A stretch of 39,536 nucleotides of DNA from Hyphomicrobiales bacterium (GTDB lineage: Bacteria; Pseudomonadota; Alphaproteobacteria; Rhizobiales; Methyloligellaceae). The stretch spans positions 1 through 39,536 of the forward strand of contig JAJFHN010000042.1 of the NCBI GenBank assembly GCA_021775595.1. The letters run 5' to 3'. A program made the position numbers and the translations under genes. Within the stretch, counting starts at the first letter, position 1, and each line of letters starts with the position of its first letter. The notes under the pieces were generated by a model, which ran no database searches, was not told the DNA's origin, and saw nothing but the letters and a program-made list of their open reading frames with translations. Positions 23,836 through 33,377 of the stretch are shown piece after piece.

Positions 23836-24844
23836 CCGCTTCGGCCTCGCGTATCTGCGGCTGAGGCATGATGTAAAAGATGTGCTGGCCGATCTTCTTG
23901 ATGCGGTTCATGTCGCGGCGCCAGCGCGGTTTCACATAAGTTGCGTGGTAGTGGGTGGCATGGCCGATATCGGTAAGCCACACTTTGCCTTCGGTCACCC
24001 GCTTGGCCAGCGTGTTGGCGAGAGCCCAGAGCCGTTTGTCGCGCGGCACATCGGCTTGGCCATCGCAGGCAAACGAGAACTGACAGCCCTTGCGCTGCCA
24101 CTGACCCTGATAGACGACGCCACAAATCGTGTCGGCATATCTTGTCGTGCGTACCCGATTCATAACCACTTGGGCGACTGCCAGTTGTCCGCGCATCGGT
24201 TCGCCGCGGGCTTCGAAATAAATCGCCGTCGCCAAGCAGCGGCGCTGCCGGGCCTGATATTCATCTTCACTCTCGCCCTGGAAGACAAGACCGCGGGAGA
24301 TCTTCGACGGGCCGCTGTTCTTCAGAATTTGCTCAGGCCGTTCGGCAAGTGCTGCGCGCGCCCGGCTGAACGTATAAGCGGTCGAACCCGCCAAAGACGC
24401 CATCATCAGCGGCGCGCTGATCTGCGCCTGTGCGGTTTGCAGAGCGCTCTCGCGCCGCAGCGAGCCCGTCTTGCGGCGGCGGTTGATCGTGTGTTCTTCC
24501 GCCCCAATCGATCCCGTAATCTCGACATCGAGCGGCGCCAAGGCGGCCATCACGCTGGCTGGCTGTTTGGCGATGCGGCTGGTGCGGATCTTTTCAGCGT
24601 AATGATCGGCGCGCGGTCCCTTGCCCCTCTTGGCAAAGAGCGTCGCGGTCGGACCCGTCGCTTCTAGCGGGCGTTGATCCAGGCCAACACTACGGTGATG
24701 GGCCGAGCCCTCGCCCGACATCAGCAATTCCGCGCGCAGCAGAAAGCTCGACGGATCTGCGGTGATATAACCCAAACCAAAGAGTGGTATCGGCGCGAAT
24801 GCGCCAATCAAGCGCCGAAATCGGCTGGTAAAACGTCGACCCAT
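23804..24844 (-). CDS. Cell wall hydrolase (SleB/CwlJ family)
   Basis: A 346-residue protein with a C-terminal SleB/CwlJ hydrolase domain that would cleave peptidoglycan. The domain starts near residue 200: RRCLATAIYFEARGEPMRGQ with the likely catalytic Glu of the family, VAQVVMNRVRT, CGVVYQ, CQFSFACDG and ATHYHATYVKPRW near its end. The N-terminal 200 residues are low in conserved features: a hydrophobic stretch near residues 10-30 (probably an anchor) and a basic, disordered region. In non-spore-forming alphaproteobacteria these proteins are presumed to act in growth or division. ATG 24844 has AGGA four bases upstream. The upstream region carries a CtrA-type site and a hairpin. Its 3' end overlaps nadC by 32 bases. 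Confidence 0.9.
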   Translation of the reverse strand: MGRRFTSRFRRLIGAFAPIPLFGLGYITADPSSFLLRAELLMSGEGSAHHRSVGLDQRPLEATGPTATLFAKRGKGPRADHYAEKIRTSRIAKQPASVMAALAPLDVEITGSIGAEEHTINRRRKTGSLRRESALQTAQAQISAPLMMASLAGSTAYTFSRARAALAERPEQILKNSGPSKISRGLVFQGESEDEYQARQRRCLATAIYFEARGEPMRGQLAVAQVVMNRVRTTRYADTICGVVYQGQWQRKGCQFSFACDGQADVPRDKRLWALANTLAKRVTEGKVWLTDIGHATHYHATYVKPRWRRDMNRIKKIGQHIFYIMPQPQIREAEAVTTSPDQGPV

Positions 24845-24911
24845 ACGTCCTGCCGTCCAAAATGACCAAATTTTGGAGAAGCGCCGAAGATCGACGAGAC
24901 CAACTTCCCCC

Positions 24912-24945
24912 TGCCCGCACAGGATTTTTTCCTTTTATGCGGGCA
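24912..24945. other. Stem-loop in the leader of the cell wall hydrolase gene
   Basis: Inverted repeat TGCCCGCA (24912-24919) and TGCGGGCA (24938-24945), with an inner pair AGGA / TCCT (24921-24924 and 24930-24933) inside the loop. On the minus strand it lies about 67 bases before the start codon and downstream of the CtrA-type site, so it would be in the 5' leader. No T-run follows on either strand, so it is not a simple terminator. Confidence 0.45.
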
Positions 24946-24984
24946 CTTTCCCAATGGAATTCGGTCAATTAGGCAGGAGAACTC

Positions 24985-24999
24985 TTAACTGAGTCTTAA
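24985..24999. promoter_or_regulatory. CtrA-type box TTAA-N7-TTAA containing a GANTC site
   Basis: TTAA at 24985-24988 and TTAA at 24996-24999, exactly seven bases apart, the consensus spacing for the alphaproteobacterial cell-cycle regulator CtrA. The spacer holds GAGTC (24991-24995), a CcrM methylation target (GANTC). It lies 140 bases upstream of the cell wall hydrolase start and 88 bases past the end of ppdK, so the hydrolase is the likely target. Confidence 0.55.
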
Positions 25000-25086
25000 A
25001 TCCACCCGGTGTGCCCGATTCCCCGTCTGTTGTTATTTCGTCACACTGCAAGGGAAATTTGGGCAAAATGTGGTGCCGCGAGGGCT

Positions 25087-27804
25087 TTATTTAGTGCGTT
25101 TTCCGTCCCTTGCGCGCAACGCCGCCTGGGCTGCGGCGAGACGCGCAATCGGCACCCGAAAGGGCGAGCACGAGATATAGTCGAGCCCTGCCCGCTCAAA
25201 GAAGTCGATCGACTGGGGATCGCCACCATGTTCACCGCACACACCGATCTTCAGTTTCTTTCGAGCCTTACGCCCGCGCGCGACGCCGATGGCGATGAGT
25301 TCACCCACGCCAGCCTCATCCAGCTGGGAAAACGGATCGATTTCCATAATTCCGCGAGCGATATAGTCGTTCATGATGGGCCCTGAATCGTCGCGGCTCA
25401 GTCCCATCGCCGTTTGCGTTAAATCGTTGGTGCCGAAACTGAAAAATTCAGCCGCCTCGGCGATCTCGCCGGCCCGCAGGCAAGCCCGCGGCAATTCGAT
25501 CATCGTGCCGACCTGATAGTCGATCTCAACGCCGCGCTCTTGGGCAACCGCATTTGCAACCGCGTCGATGCGCGCCTTGATGAAATCGAGCTCGCTGCGG
25601 GCTTGCACCAACGGCACCATGATTTCCGGCGTCACCGCGCGCCCGCTAGAGCCCGCCACATCGCACGCCGCCTCGAAGATCGCACGCGCCTGCATGTCGG
25701 TGATCTCGGGATAGCTGATCGCCAACCGGCAGCCGCGATGTCCCAGCATCGGGTTAAATTCCTTGAGCTGGGAAATGCGTTGCTTCAGCGCCTTCTCATC
25801 GACACCCAACGCCTTGGCCGCCTCCGCCACGTCCTCGCCCTCGTTCGGCAGAAACTCGTGCAGCGGCGGATCGAGCAGCCGGATGGTGACGGGCCGCTCC
25901 CCCATGATCTCAAAGATTTCGGCAAAATCGCTGCGCTGCATGGGCAAGAGTTTGGCGAGCGCGTCCCGGCGGCCTTCTTCGCTGGTCGCCAAGATCATTT
26001 CACGCACCGCGACGATGCGCTCGGGTTCGAAAAACATATGTTCCGTGCGGCAGAGCCCAATGCCCTCGGCGCCGAAATCGCGCGCCTGGGTCACGTCGTG
26101 CGGCGTCTCAGCGTTGGCGCGCACTCCCAGACGGCGGGCTTTGTCCGCCCAACCCATCAGGGTCACGAAATCACCGCTGAGCTCGGGTTGGCGCAGCGCC
26201 ACCTCCCCTTTCAGCACCTGGCCGCTGGTGCCATCGACTGTGACGATCTCGCCTTTGGCGATCACCAGACCGTCAACGCTGAGCGTCTGCGCCTCGTGAT
26301 CAATGCGCGCACGCCCGGCCCCCGAAACACAGGGCCGCCCCATGCCGCGCGCCACCACGGCCGCGTGCGATGTCATGCCGCCACGCGTTGTGAGGATGCC
26401 CTGGGCTGCATGCATGCCATGAATGTCTTCTGGTGAAGTCTCACTGCGCGCCAAGATCACTTTGCGTCCCTGGGCGGCGAGCGCCTCTGCCTCATCGGCG
26501 TCGAATACGATTTCGCCCGTTGCCGCGCCGGGTGAGGCGGGAAGGCCTGTCGTGATCACATGGCGCTGGGCGTCGGGATCGAGCGTGGGATGTAGCAGCT
26601 TGTCGATTTCGCGGGGCTCGATCCGCATCACCGCTTCGCTCTGGCCGATCAGACCCTCACCCACCATGTCAGTGGCGATTTTCAGCGCGGCACCGGTGGT
26701 GCGCTTGCCGGTTCTGGTCTGCAGCATCCAGAGTTTGCCTTCCTGGATGGTGAATTCAACGTCTTGCATATCGCGGAAGCGGGCTTCGAGGTTGTCGCAA
26801 ACCCCGGTCAGCTGCGTAAAGAGTTCTGGCATCAGCGCTTCGAGCGAGGCCGCCTTGTCACCCATTTCAATGCGCGCTTGTTCGCTCAAACTCTGAGGCG
26901 TCCGAATTCCGGCCACGACATCCTCGCCCTGAGCATTGACCAGGAATTCGCCGAATAGGATTTTTTCACCGTTGGAGGGATTGCGCGTGAACGCGACGCC
27001 GGTCGCACTCGTCTCGCCCATATTGCCAAACACCATGGCCTGGATGTTGACCGCCGTTCCCCAATCATCGGGGATGTCGTGCAGGAGTCGATAGGTGACC
27101 GCGCGCGCGGTGTTCCAGGACGAAAAGACCGCGCCGACCGCACCCCAAAGCTGAGCGTGAATGTCCTGTGGAAACGGCTCGTCGAGCTCAGTCTCGACCA
27201 GCTCCTTATAATCCTCGACAACCTCGCGCCAGTCTTCCGCCGACAATTCAGTGTCAGCGCCATAGCCGTTCAGGTTCTTGTAGTTGTCGAGCACGTCCTC
27301 GAACTGGTGATGATCGAGGCCGAGCACCACGCTGCCGTACATCTGGATGAAGCGCCGGTAGCTGTCGAAGGCAAAGCGCGCATCGCCCGAGCGCTGCGCC
27401 AGCCCCTCGCAGGTCGCATCGTTCAGCCCCAAATTGAGTACGGTGTCCATCATGCCGGGCATCGAAGCCCTGCCGCCCGAGCGCACCGATACCAGCAACG
27501 GGCTGGCCTCATCGCCAAATTTCGATCCCGCCACCTTGCCCACAAGCTCGAGCGCCTTTTCCATTTGCGGGCGGAGCTCATCAGGCAGCGCCTTGCCGTT
27601 GGCGAAGTATGCCGTGCAGACCTCCGTCGTGATGGTGAAACCCGGCGGTACGGGCAGCCCGAGATTGGACATCTCTGCAAGATTGGCGCCCTTGCCGCCA
27701 AGCAGCTCACTCAATTCGCTGCGCCCCTCCGCCGCGCCATCGCCAAAGGTGTAGACCCACTTGGCCGCGGTCTTGGAGTTTTTCGATTGCTTGGACCTGC
27801 CCAT
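25087..27804 (-). CDS. ppdK: Pyruvate, phosphate dikinase
   Basis: A 905-residue enzyme interconverting pyruvate + ATP + Pi and phosphoenolpyruvate + AMP + PPi; it supplies PEP for gluconeogenesis or pyruvate for catabolism. Domains in order: N-terminal ATP-grasp (LLGGKGANLAEMSNLGLPVPPGF, then SGGRASMPGMMDTVLNLGLND), the swivelling phosphohistidine domain with TRGGMTSHAAVVARGMG near residue 478 (catalytic His), and the C-terminal PEP/pyruvate barrel with FGTNDLTQTAMGLSRDD and GVCGEHGGDP, including its catalytic Cys. Length and all parts are normal. It starts 12 bases after the glyS stop, in a glyQ-glyS-ppdK order. Confidence 0.97.
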   Translation of the reverse strand: MGRSKQSKNSKTAAKWVYTFGDGAAEGRSELSELLGGKGANLAEMSNLGLPVPPGFTITTEVCTAYFANGKALPDELRPQMEKALELVGKVAGSKFGDEASPLLVSVRSGGRASMPGMMDTVLNLGLNDATCEGLAQRSGDARFAFDSYRRFIQMYGSVVLGLDHHQFEDVLDNYKNLNGYGADTELSAEDWREVVEDYKELVETELDEPFPQDIHAQLWGAVGAVFSSWNTARAVTYRLLHDIPDDWGTAVNIQAMVFGNMGETSATGVAFTRNPSNGEKILFGEFLVNAQGEDVVAGIRTPQSLSEQARIEMGDKAASLEALMPELFTQLTGVCDNLEARFRDMQDVEFTIQEGKLWMLQTRTGKRTTGAALKIATDMVGEGLIGQSEAVMRIEPREIDKLLHPTLDPDAQRHVITTGLPASPGAATGEIVFDADEAEALAAQGRKVILARSETSPEDIHGMHAAQGILTTRGGMTSHAAVVARGMGRPCVSGAGRARIDHEAQTLSVDGLVIAKGEIVTVDGTSGQVLKGEVALRQPELSGDFVTLMGWADKARRLGVRANAETPHDVTQARDFGAEGIGLCRTEHMFFEPERIVAVREMILATSEEGRRDALAKLLPMQRSDFAEIFEIMGERPVTIRLLDPPLHEFLPNEGEDVAEAAKALGVDEKALKQRISQLKEFNPMLGHRGCRLAISYPEITDMQARAIFEAACDVAGSSGRAVTPEIMVPLVQARSELDFIKARIDAVANAVAQERGVEIDYQVGTMIELPRACLRAGEIAEAAEFFSFGTNDLTQTAMGLSRDDSGPIMNDYIARGIMEIDPFSQLDEAGVGELIAIGVARGRKARKKLKIGVCGEHGGDPQSIDFFERAGLDYISCSPFRVPIARLAAAQAALRARDGKRTK

Positions 27805-27816
27805 CGCGCGCCGATC

Positions 27817-29916
27817 CTAGCCTTCGATTTTGGTGAAGTCGGCCACACTCAAGGTCGCGCTGCGAATTTGCGCCAGAAGCTTTAGGCGGTTTTCGCGCAA
27901 TTTGACGTCATCCGCATTGACGGTGACGTGATCGAAAAACGCATCGACGGGTTGGCGTAATTTGGCGAGCGCCGCCATGGCGGCTTCCAAATCTTCGTTC
28001 TCGATTGCCTTAGCGACCGCCTTCTCGCTCTCGCCAATCGCCTTGGCGAGCGCCTTTTCTTGGGCGTCTTTCAAGAGCTTGGCATCAAGCTCGCCGTCAT
28101 AGGCGCGTTTGTCCTTCTTCTCTTCGATGCGCAGGATGTTTTGCGCCCGCTTGACGCCGGCAAGCAGATTGGCGCCGTCATCGCTTTCGAGAAAGACGCC
28201 GAGCGCCTCGACCCGCCTAACGATCATCACGAGATCGTCCTGGTTGGGCAGCGCAAAGACCGCATCGATCAAATCGTGCTTGGCGCCGCGATCGCGCAGA
28301 TAGACTTTCAGGCGATCGGCAAAGAAGCCCAGCAGCTCCGAATTCACGTCATAGGCGTCGGTCCAGTTTTCGGTGACGACGTTCTCACCGATATCGCGAT
28401 AAACCTCGGCGGTGCGTGTGAACCAGCGGTTGAGATCAAGACGCAATTCGTTTTCGAGAATGATGCGAATGACGCCGAGCGCTGCGCGCCGCAGCGCATA
28501 GGGATCCCGCGATCCCGTCGGCCGCTCATCGATACCGAAAAATCCGACCAGGCTGTAGAGCTTGTCGCCCAAGGCAGCGACGATGGCGGTTGGATCGCTT
28601 GGCACCGCATCTGAAGGCCCTTGGGGCGCATAGTGCTGCGCGATGGCCTGTGCGACCGCCTCATCCAGCCCGTCGTGGCGGGCGTAATAGCCGCCCATCA
28701 CGCCCTGCAGATCTGGAAACTCGCCGACCATTTCGCTCACAAGATCGGCCTTTGCGAGCAAAGCTGCCTGCTCGCAATGCTTTTTGTTGGCGCCCGGCAC
28801 CGCCTCCGCCAAATCCATGGCAAGACGCGCGACGGCGTGCGACTTGTCGTGGACCGAGCCAAGCTTGGCGTGAAAAATCAGCTCCTTGAGCCGGGGCAAA
28901 CGGCTCTCCAACGACGATTTCAAATCTTGCTCCCAGAAGAAGCGAGCATCCGACAGCCGCGCTCTGATCACGCGTTCGTTGCCAGCAACAATGGCGGCGC
29001 CGCCGTCTTCGGCAATCAGATTTGAAACCAGAACGAAGCGGTTGACGAGCTTGCCGGTCTTGGGGTCGCGCAACGAAAAACATTTTTGGTGCGCCTTCAT
29101 CGAGGTCACCAATACTTCCGCTGGTACGTCGAGATAGGCCTCGTCAAATGCCCCCATCATCACCACCGGCCATTCGACCAAGCCGGCGTTTTCATCGAGC
29201 AAGCCATTGTCTTCGACCAGTTCGAGGCCGGCCTCACTTGCAGCACGGCGCGCATGCTCGATGATGATCTGCCGGCGCGCATGGGGATCGAGCACAACGT
29301 ATGCTGCTTTCAGTTTCGCTAGATAATCCTGAAGGCCCGTGACCTCGATTGGATCGGGCGCCATAAAGCGGTGACCAAACGTGTGGTTGCCGCTCTCGAT
29401 CCCATCCACCTCGAGGGCGACCACTTGTCCCTCGAGCAGGCACAGAATGGCGTGCATGGGGCGCACCCAGCGCAAAGAGCCGGCGCCCCAGCGCATGGAT
29501 TTTGGCCAAGGAAAGCGCCTGATGACGTCGGGCACGACATCGGCGATGACATCGGATGTTTGCCGGCCGGGGCGCTCGATACGCGCCAGATAATAGTCAC
29601 CCTTCTTGGCATCGGAAACGATCTCGGCTTGATCGACGCTGTCGAGCCCGGCCGCGCGCAAAAAGCCCTCAATCGCCTTATCGGGCGCGCCGACCCGCGG
29701 CCCCTTGCGCTCCTCGCTGACATCGGCCGAACGCTCCGGCAAGCCAGTGAGGCCCAGCATCAACCGGCGCGGCGTCGCAAAGGCGGCCGCATCCTTGGGC
29801 ACGAGTCCCGCTTCGCCCAAGGCCTCGCAGACCAAGCGTTGAAGGTCAGCGCCTGCACGGCCCTGAAGGCCGGCCGGGATCTCTTCGCAAAACAGCTCAA
29901 GCAGCAGCTCAGCCAT
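27817..29916 (-). CDS. glyS: Glycyl-tRNA synthetase beta subunit
   Basis: Beta chain of the bacterial alpha2-beta2 glycyl-tRNA synthetase, 699 residues, with tRNA-binding and anticodon-binding functions. The start [18 protein letters not shown] is the family N-terminus. Also seen: [60 protein letters not shown], the HD-like middle part and [19 protein letters not shown] choose ATG 29916 over GTG 29925 because AGGTGG is five bases upstream of the ATG; it overlaps the end of glyQ by eight bases, so translation is coupled. Confidence 0.97.
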   Translation of the reverse strand: MAELLLELFCEEIPAGLQGRAGADLQRLVCEALGEAGLVPKDAAAFATPRRLMLGLTGLPERSADVSEERKGPRVGAPDKAIEGFLRAAGLDSVDQAEIVSDAKKGDYYLARIERPGRQTSDVIADVVPDVIRRFPWPKSMRWGAGSLRWVRPMHAILCLLEGQVVALEVDGIESGNHTFGHRFMAPDPIEVTGLQDYLAKLKAAYVVLDPHARRQIIIEHARRAASEAGLELVEDNGLLDENAGLVEWPVVMMGAFDEAYLDVPAEVLVTSMKAHQKCFSLRDPKTGKLVNRFVLVSNLIAEDGGAAIVAGNERVIRARLSDARFFWEQDLKSSLESRLPRLKELIFHAKLGSVHDKSHAVARLAMDLAEAVPGANKKHCEQAALLAKADLVSEMVGEFPDLQGVMGGYYARHDGLDEAVAQAIAQHYAPQGPSDAVPSDPTAIVAALGDKLYSLVGFFGIDERPTGSRDPYALRRAALGVIRIILENELRLDLNRWFTRTAEVYRDIGENVVTENWTDAYDVNSELLGFFADRLKVYLRDRGAKHDLIDAVFALPNQDDLVMIVRRVEALGVFLESDDGANLLAGVKRAQNILRIEEKKDKRAYDGELDAKLLKDAQEKALAKAIGESEKAVAKAIENEDLEAAMAALAKLRQPVDAFFDHVTVNADDVKLRENRLKLLAQIRSATLSVADFTKIEG

Positions 29917-30838
29917 GGCCGCCACCTGCCGTCTTCAACCAAGCCTCGCAGCAGGCCTTGGCCAGATCACGCACGCGCAGAATGTACGCCTGGCGCTCGG
30001 TCACCGAGATGACGCCGCGGGCATCGAGCAGATTGAACAAGTGGCTCGCTTTGATACATTGGTCATAGGCCGGCAGCGCCATCGTGTGGCGCTCACCCTC
30101 ATCGCCCGCCGCGAGCAAGGCTTTGCACTCGTCTTCGGCGTCGGCGAAATGGCGCGCCAGCGTTTCCGTGTTGGCATGTTCGAAATTGAACCGCGAATAC
30201 TCTTGTTCGGCCTGCAGGAAAATATCCCCATAGGAGACTTTCGCCGCCCCCTCTCCACCATTGAAGTTGAGGTCGTAGACGTTATCGACGCCCTGCACAT
30301 ACATGGCGAGACGCTCGAGGCCATAGGTCAGCTCGCCCATAACCGGATCGCAGTCAAAGCCGCCGACCTGTTGAAAGTAGGTGAACTGCGAGACCTCCAT
30401 GCCGTCGCACCAGACCTCCCAGCCCAATCCCCAGGCGCCCAGCGTCGGACTTTCCCAATCGTCTTCGACGAAACGAATGTCGTGATTCTTGGCGTCGATG
30501 CCGATGGCAAACAGACTGTCGAGATAGCGCTGCTGGATATCGGCGGGTGATGGTTTCAACACCACTTGGAATTGATAATAGTGCTGCAGCCGGTTCGGAT
30601 TGTCGCCGTAGCGCCCATCCGTCGGCCGGCGCGAGGGCTGCACATAGGCCGCTTTCCAGGATCTAGGCCCAAGCGCACGAAGCGTCGTGGCGGGATGAAA
30701 GGTGCCGGCCCCGACTTCCATGTCATAGGGTTGCAGGATCACGCAGCCAAAGTCGGCCCAATAGTGCTGCAACACCAGAATCAGATCCTGAAACGACAGG
30801 TCCGGCCGAAGGCGCGTTTGCGCGGATTTTTTGTTCAT
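29909..30838 (-). CDS. glyQ: Glycyl-tRNA synthetase alpha subunit
   Basis: Catalytic subunit (class II) that activates glycine and charges tRNA-Gly, 309 residues from ATG 30838 ([12 protein letters not shown]). A longer frame opens at TTG 30871 but has no better ribosome binding site. Conserved parts: [76 protein letters not shown] and [13 protein letters not shown]-like [13 protein letters not shown]. The C-terminal helical part ends in [24 protein letters not shown]. It is followed by glyS with an eight-base overlap and preceded by a 105-base gap. Confidence 0.97.
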   Translation of the reverse strand: MNKKSAQTRLRPDLSFQDLILVLQHYWADFGCVILQPYDMEVGAGTFHPATTLRALGPRSWKAAYVQPSRRPTDGRYGDNPNRLQHYYQFQVVLKPSPADIQQRYLDSLFAIGIDAKNHDIRFVEDDWESPTLGAWGLGWEVWCDGMEVSQFTYFQQVGGFDCDPVMGELTYGLERLAMYVQGVDNVYDLNFNGGEGAAKVSYGDIFLQAEQEYSRFNFEHANTETLARHFADAEDECKALLAAGDEGERHTMALPAYDQCIKASHLFNLLDARGVISVTERQAYILRVRDLAKACCEAWLKTAGGGHG

Positions 30839-30943
30839 GGAGTGAGCCCGGAATGACGCCCTGTGCGACAAACGCGCTTGGACCCTAGTCGCGGCTCAGA
30901 TCGGGGTCAAGCAAGGCCATGAGCGGCCGGCAGGGCGGGGAAT

Positions 30944-31150
30944 TTAGCGGGCGCGGCCATTGCCCACGGGCCGGTAGACGCCCGTCTCGGGATCGCGTTC
31001 AAGGGTTGGCCCCTCAGCCCGCTCGCGCGCATTGAGCGATGCTTCTGCTTCGCGCAACGCTTGCGCCACCCGCTTGCTCTCGCGCACGTAATAACGATAG
31101 CCGGCCACCAGGCCAACGCCAGCCAGAGCCAGAATCAATAGGTGCGGCAT
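30944..31150 (-). CDS. Small membrane-anchored protein next to glyQ, unknown
   Basis: A 68-residue protein from ATG 31150 (MPHLLILALAGVGLVAGYRY) with AGGACCAGG just upstream. One N-terminal membrane helix (about 3-19) is followed by a charged helix (RESKRVAQALREAEASLNARERAE) and a short tail, LERDPETGVYRPVGN. It would sit in the inner membrane with a cytoplasmic tail. A small protein of this build between the S49 peptidase and glyQ recurs in my memory of other Hyphomicrobiales, but I cannot give a family or function. Confidence 0.65.
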   Translation of the reverse strand: MPHLLILALAGVGLVAGYRYYVRESKRVAQALREAEASLNARERAEGPTLERDPETGVYRPVGNGRAR

Positions 31151-31184
31151 AACCTGGTCCTCGAAACGAAATACTGACCGTGGC

Positions 31185-32147
31185 CTAAAAGCCGAAGCGC
31201 GACCACAATGCCCTGGCTTCAATCGCCGATATGACCTGTTCGGCCAGACCGGGCGCCGAGAAATCAATCTGTGCCAACTCCGCGGCGCCAACCGCATCGA
31301 CACCCGTCACCCTGCGGCGGAACAACGTCCGCTCGGGACTGACAAGGCGCATGCGAACGCGCTTGCCAAATTTTTCGCGCATCTTGGAGCGAATGTCGGC
31401 CAGACCGTCTATGAGGCCGAGCTCGACCGCCTTAGTGCCGGACCAGAATTCACCCGTAAAGAGATCATCGCCCGCCTCGGCGATCCGCTCGCCTCGGCGC
31501 TCTTTGACCAAATCGATGAAGTTCTTATGGATGTCGCCTTGAATTGCTTTGATGCGCTTCACGTCATCGGGATTTTCCGGCTTAAAGGAATCCAACGTCA
31601 TCTTGTATTTGCCGGACGTGTGCACGCGGCGCTCAACGCCGATTTTTTCGATCGCCTTGTCGAATCCAAAGCCGGCCGAAATGACACCGATCGATCCGAG
31701 GATCGAGCTGGGATCGGCGTAAATCTCATCACCCGCCAGCGCCAACAGATAGCCGCCCGAGGCCGCCACGTCTTCGGCGAAGACATAAACAGGCAGCTTC
31801 TTTTCGTCGGCCAATTCGCGAATTCTGTTGAAAATCAAAGTCGATTGAACCGGCGAGCCGCCTGGAGAATTGATTTGGATGGCGACCGCCTTGGCTCCGC
31901 GCAGCGAAAAAGCGCGTTGGATGGCCGATGCGGTTGTCGCCAGCGAGAGACCGGGTCGAAGCGGCGTCGCCACGCCAATTGGTCCGCTGAAGCGCAAAAC
32001 CGGAACGACCGGTCCCGGTGGTTGCATTTTACCTGGCAGCCAACTGGTCAGGCGCGCAAAGGACTCCATTGCGTTCCCACCAGGCTGCCGGTCTTGGGGA
32101 TCCGTCGCTTCGGCGTTGTCATCGTCGTGTGGTGCATTTTGTGTCAT
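31185..32147 (-). CDS. S49 family serine peptidase (SppA/SohB-like)
   Basis: A 320-residue serine protease of family S49 (signal peptide peptidase-like), single-domain. It begins at ATG 32147; a TTG at 32168 is possible. After a polar N-terminus comes VPVLRFSGPIG, then IQINSPGGSPVQS, the catalytic Ser in VAASGGYLLALAGDEI (S130) and, about 50 residues later, the region HTSGKYKMTLDSFKP with the likely catalytic Lys (K182). GERIAEAGDDLFTGEFWSGTKAVELGLIDG is the usual end of the domain. There is no obvious membrane anchor or signal peptide, so the protein may be cytoplasmic. Substrate unknown; family members degrade membrane-embedded leftover peptides. Confidence 0.92.
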   Translation of the reverse strand: MTQNAPHDDDNAEATDPQDRQPGGNAMESFARLTSWLPGKMQPPGPVVPVLRFSGPIGVATPLRPGLSLATTASAIQRAFSLRGAKAVAIQINSPGGSPVQSTLIFNRIRELADEKKLPVYVFAEDVAASGGYLLALAGDEIYADPSSILGSIGVISAGFGFDKAIEKIGVERRVHTSGKYKMTLDSFKPENPDDVKRIKAIQGDIHKNFIDLVKERRGERIAEAGDDLFTGEFWSGTKAVELGLIDGLADIRSKMREKFGKRVRMRLVSPERTLFRRRVTGVDAVGAAELAQIDFSAPGLAEQVISAIEARALWSRFGF

Positions 32148-32207
32148 GATGAAAAGATAAGCCCACAAGACATAAAATCAAGCACGCTCAGAGGTCTGCC
32201 GGCGCCG

Positions 32208-33029
32208 TTAGGCCGAAAGATCAAGAGCGACGCCCTCGCGCAACACACGTTCGGCCTCGGGCGTATAGCAGCCCTTTTCGTCGTGCAGCACCATTCCTGA
32301 AGCGATCTTGAACGGTGCCCGGCTGCCCTTCACGCCCTGGACGATTATGCGCCCTGCAGGGTCGCCCTTATGGGGATACAACGGAAACACCGTCAGGGCG
32401 CCAAAACGCCCCTCCAGCTGGGCGAGCAGGCTGGGCAGCGCGTCGGCGCGATGAATCAAAGTCAGCGAGCCATGCGGCGCCGCCATGGCGGTGAGAAATC
32501 TGATCCAGCGATCGAGCGCGCCAGCCTTGGCCATGTGCGCTCTGGTCTTGGCGGGCAATTGCGATTCACGCGCATTGCCCACCGTATGGAACGGCGGATT
32601 TGCGGCCACGTGATCGAAGCTTTCGAGCATCAGCCCCTGGGCTTCCAATTGGCTGCGGGGCGCATCCATATCGCCCTCGATGAAGCTGACGCGTTTTACG
32701 AGATTATTGGTCTCGGCATTGCGCTGGGCCAATTTGCACAGCGCGCCCTGCAATTCGATGCCCGTTACCCGAACATCTTCAATGCGCTTGGCCAGCGCCA
32801 GCGCGACGACGCCACAACCCGTGCCGGCCTCCAATACACTTTCTCTCCGGCCATGGCGTGAAGGTATCGCCGCTGCCAGAAAAACAGCATCAATGCCCGT
32901 TCGTGGACCCGATCGTGGTTGGTGAATCTTGAGCCGCCCGCCAAGAAACGCGTCGCAGGTCGCTGCGCCCGCGTCGTCCTTGCCAACCAGCCCTTCAGGC
33001 GCTTTCGCGCGTTTGCCCTGTAACGTCAT
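32208..33029 (-). CDS. tRNA1(Val) (adenine(37)-N6)-methyltransferase family protein
   Basis: A 273-residue SAM-dependent N6-adenine methyltransferase of the TrmN6 (YfiC) type. The SAM motif is VLEAGTGCGVVALALAKR, followed by TGIELQGALCKLAQRNAE and the catalytic NPPF tetrad in VAANPPFHTVGN. The preceding FLGGRLKIHQPRSGPRTGIDAVFLAAAI is typical for this family and includes the first substrate/cofactor segment. The start at 33029 overlaps the end of the DUF2007 gene by 35 bases. The methylated target is inferred from family membership; related enzymes can act on other RNA or protein substrates. Confidence 0.88.
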   Translation of the reverse strand: MTLQGKRAKAPEGLVGKDDAGAATCDAFLGGRLKIHQPRSGPRTGIDAVFLAAAIPSRHGRRESVLEAGTGCGVVALALAKRIEDVRVTGIELQGALCKLAQRNAETNNLVKRVSFIEGDMDAPRSQLEAQGLMLESFDHVAANPPFHTVGNARESQLPAKTRAHMAKAGALDRWIRFLTAMAAPHGSLTLIHRADALPSLLAQLEGRFGALTVFPLYPHKGDPAGRIIVQGVKGSRAPFKIASGMVLHDEKGCYTPEAERVLREGVALDLSA

Positions 33030-33231
33030 TGAGGCCCGCCTCAGCCAAAACGCGACGTGCGCGATTCCAGTCGTCCAACTGGACGAGCATGCGGCGCGGC
33101 AGAATACCGATCGATCCTTCGACGATGCTCATATTGGCGTCCGCCACCACATGAGCGACGCCGGCTTCGTTGAAAAGCGCCTCGACAAAGGACAACAAAA
33201 CCGCGTCATTGGTGCAAAACAGTTCTTTCAT
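32995..33231 (-). CDS. DUF2007 domain protein
   Basis: A 78-residue protein matching the DUF2007 pattern (putative signal transducing, alpha-beta fold). It starts at ATG 33231, MKELFCTNDAVLLSFVEALFNEAGVAHVV, then DANMSIVEGSIGILPRRMLVQLDDW, with C-terminal LAEAGLND. The frame is open to 33303 but that part crosses the promoter region of the polyprenyl synthase. The C-terminal 35 bases overlap the methyltransferase gene. Function of the family is unknown. It is divergent from the polyprenyl synthase gene. Confidence 0.85.
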   Translation of the reverse strand: MKELFCTNDAVLLSFVEALFNEAGVAHVVADANMSIVEGSIGILPRRMLVQLDDWNRARRVLAEAGLNDVTGQTRESA

Positions 33232-33377
33232 AAGTCGCTTTTCAACGCCGAAGTCGCTACCAAAGACGCGGTGACAAGCATCGTGCTGCCCGAGCCGTAT
33301 CACAGGCTAGCAGCTTGACGCTGACACGGCACCTCCGAATATACTGGTGCCAGGACGAGACTATCTTGGAGGTATAT

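Noticed and set aside
25540-26436. 298-codon plus-strand frame, with a similar one at 27079-27885
   Set aside because: Both are antisense to ppdK, whose domains are complete across the region.
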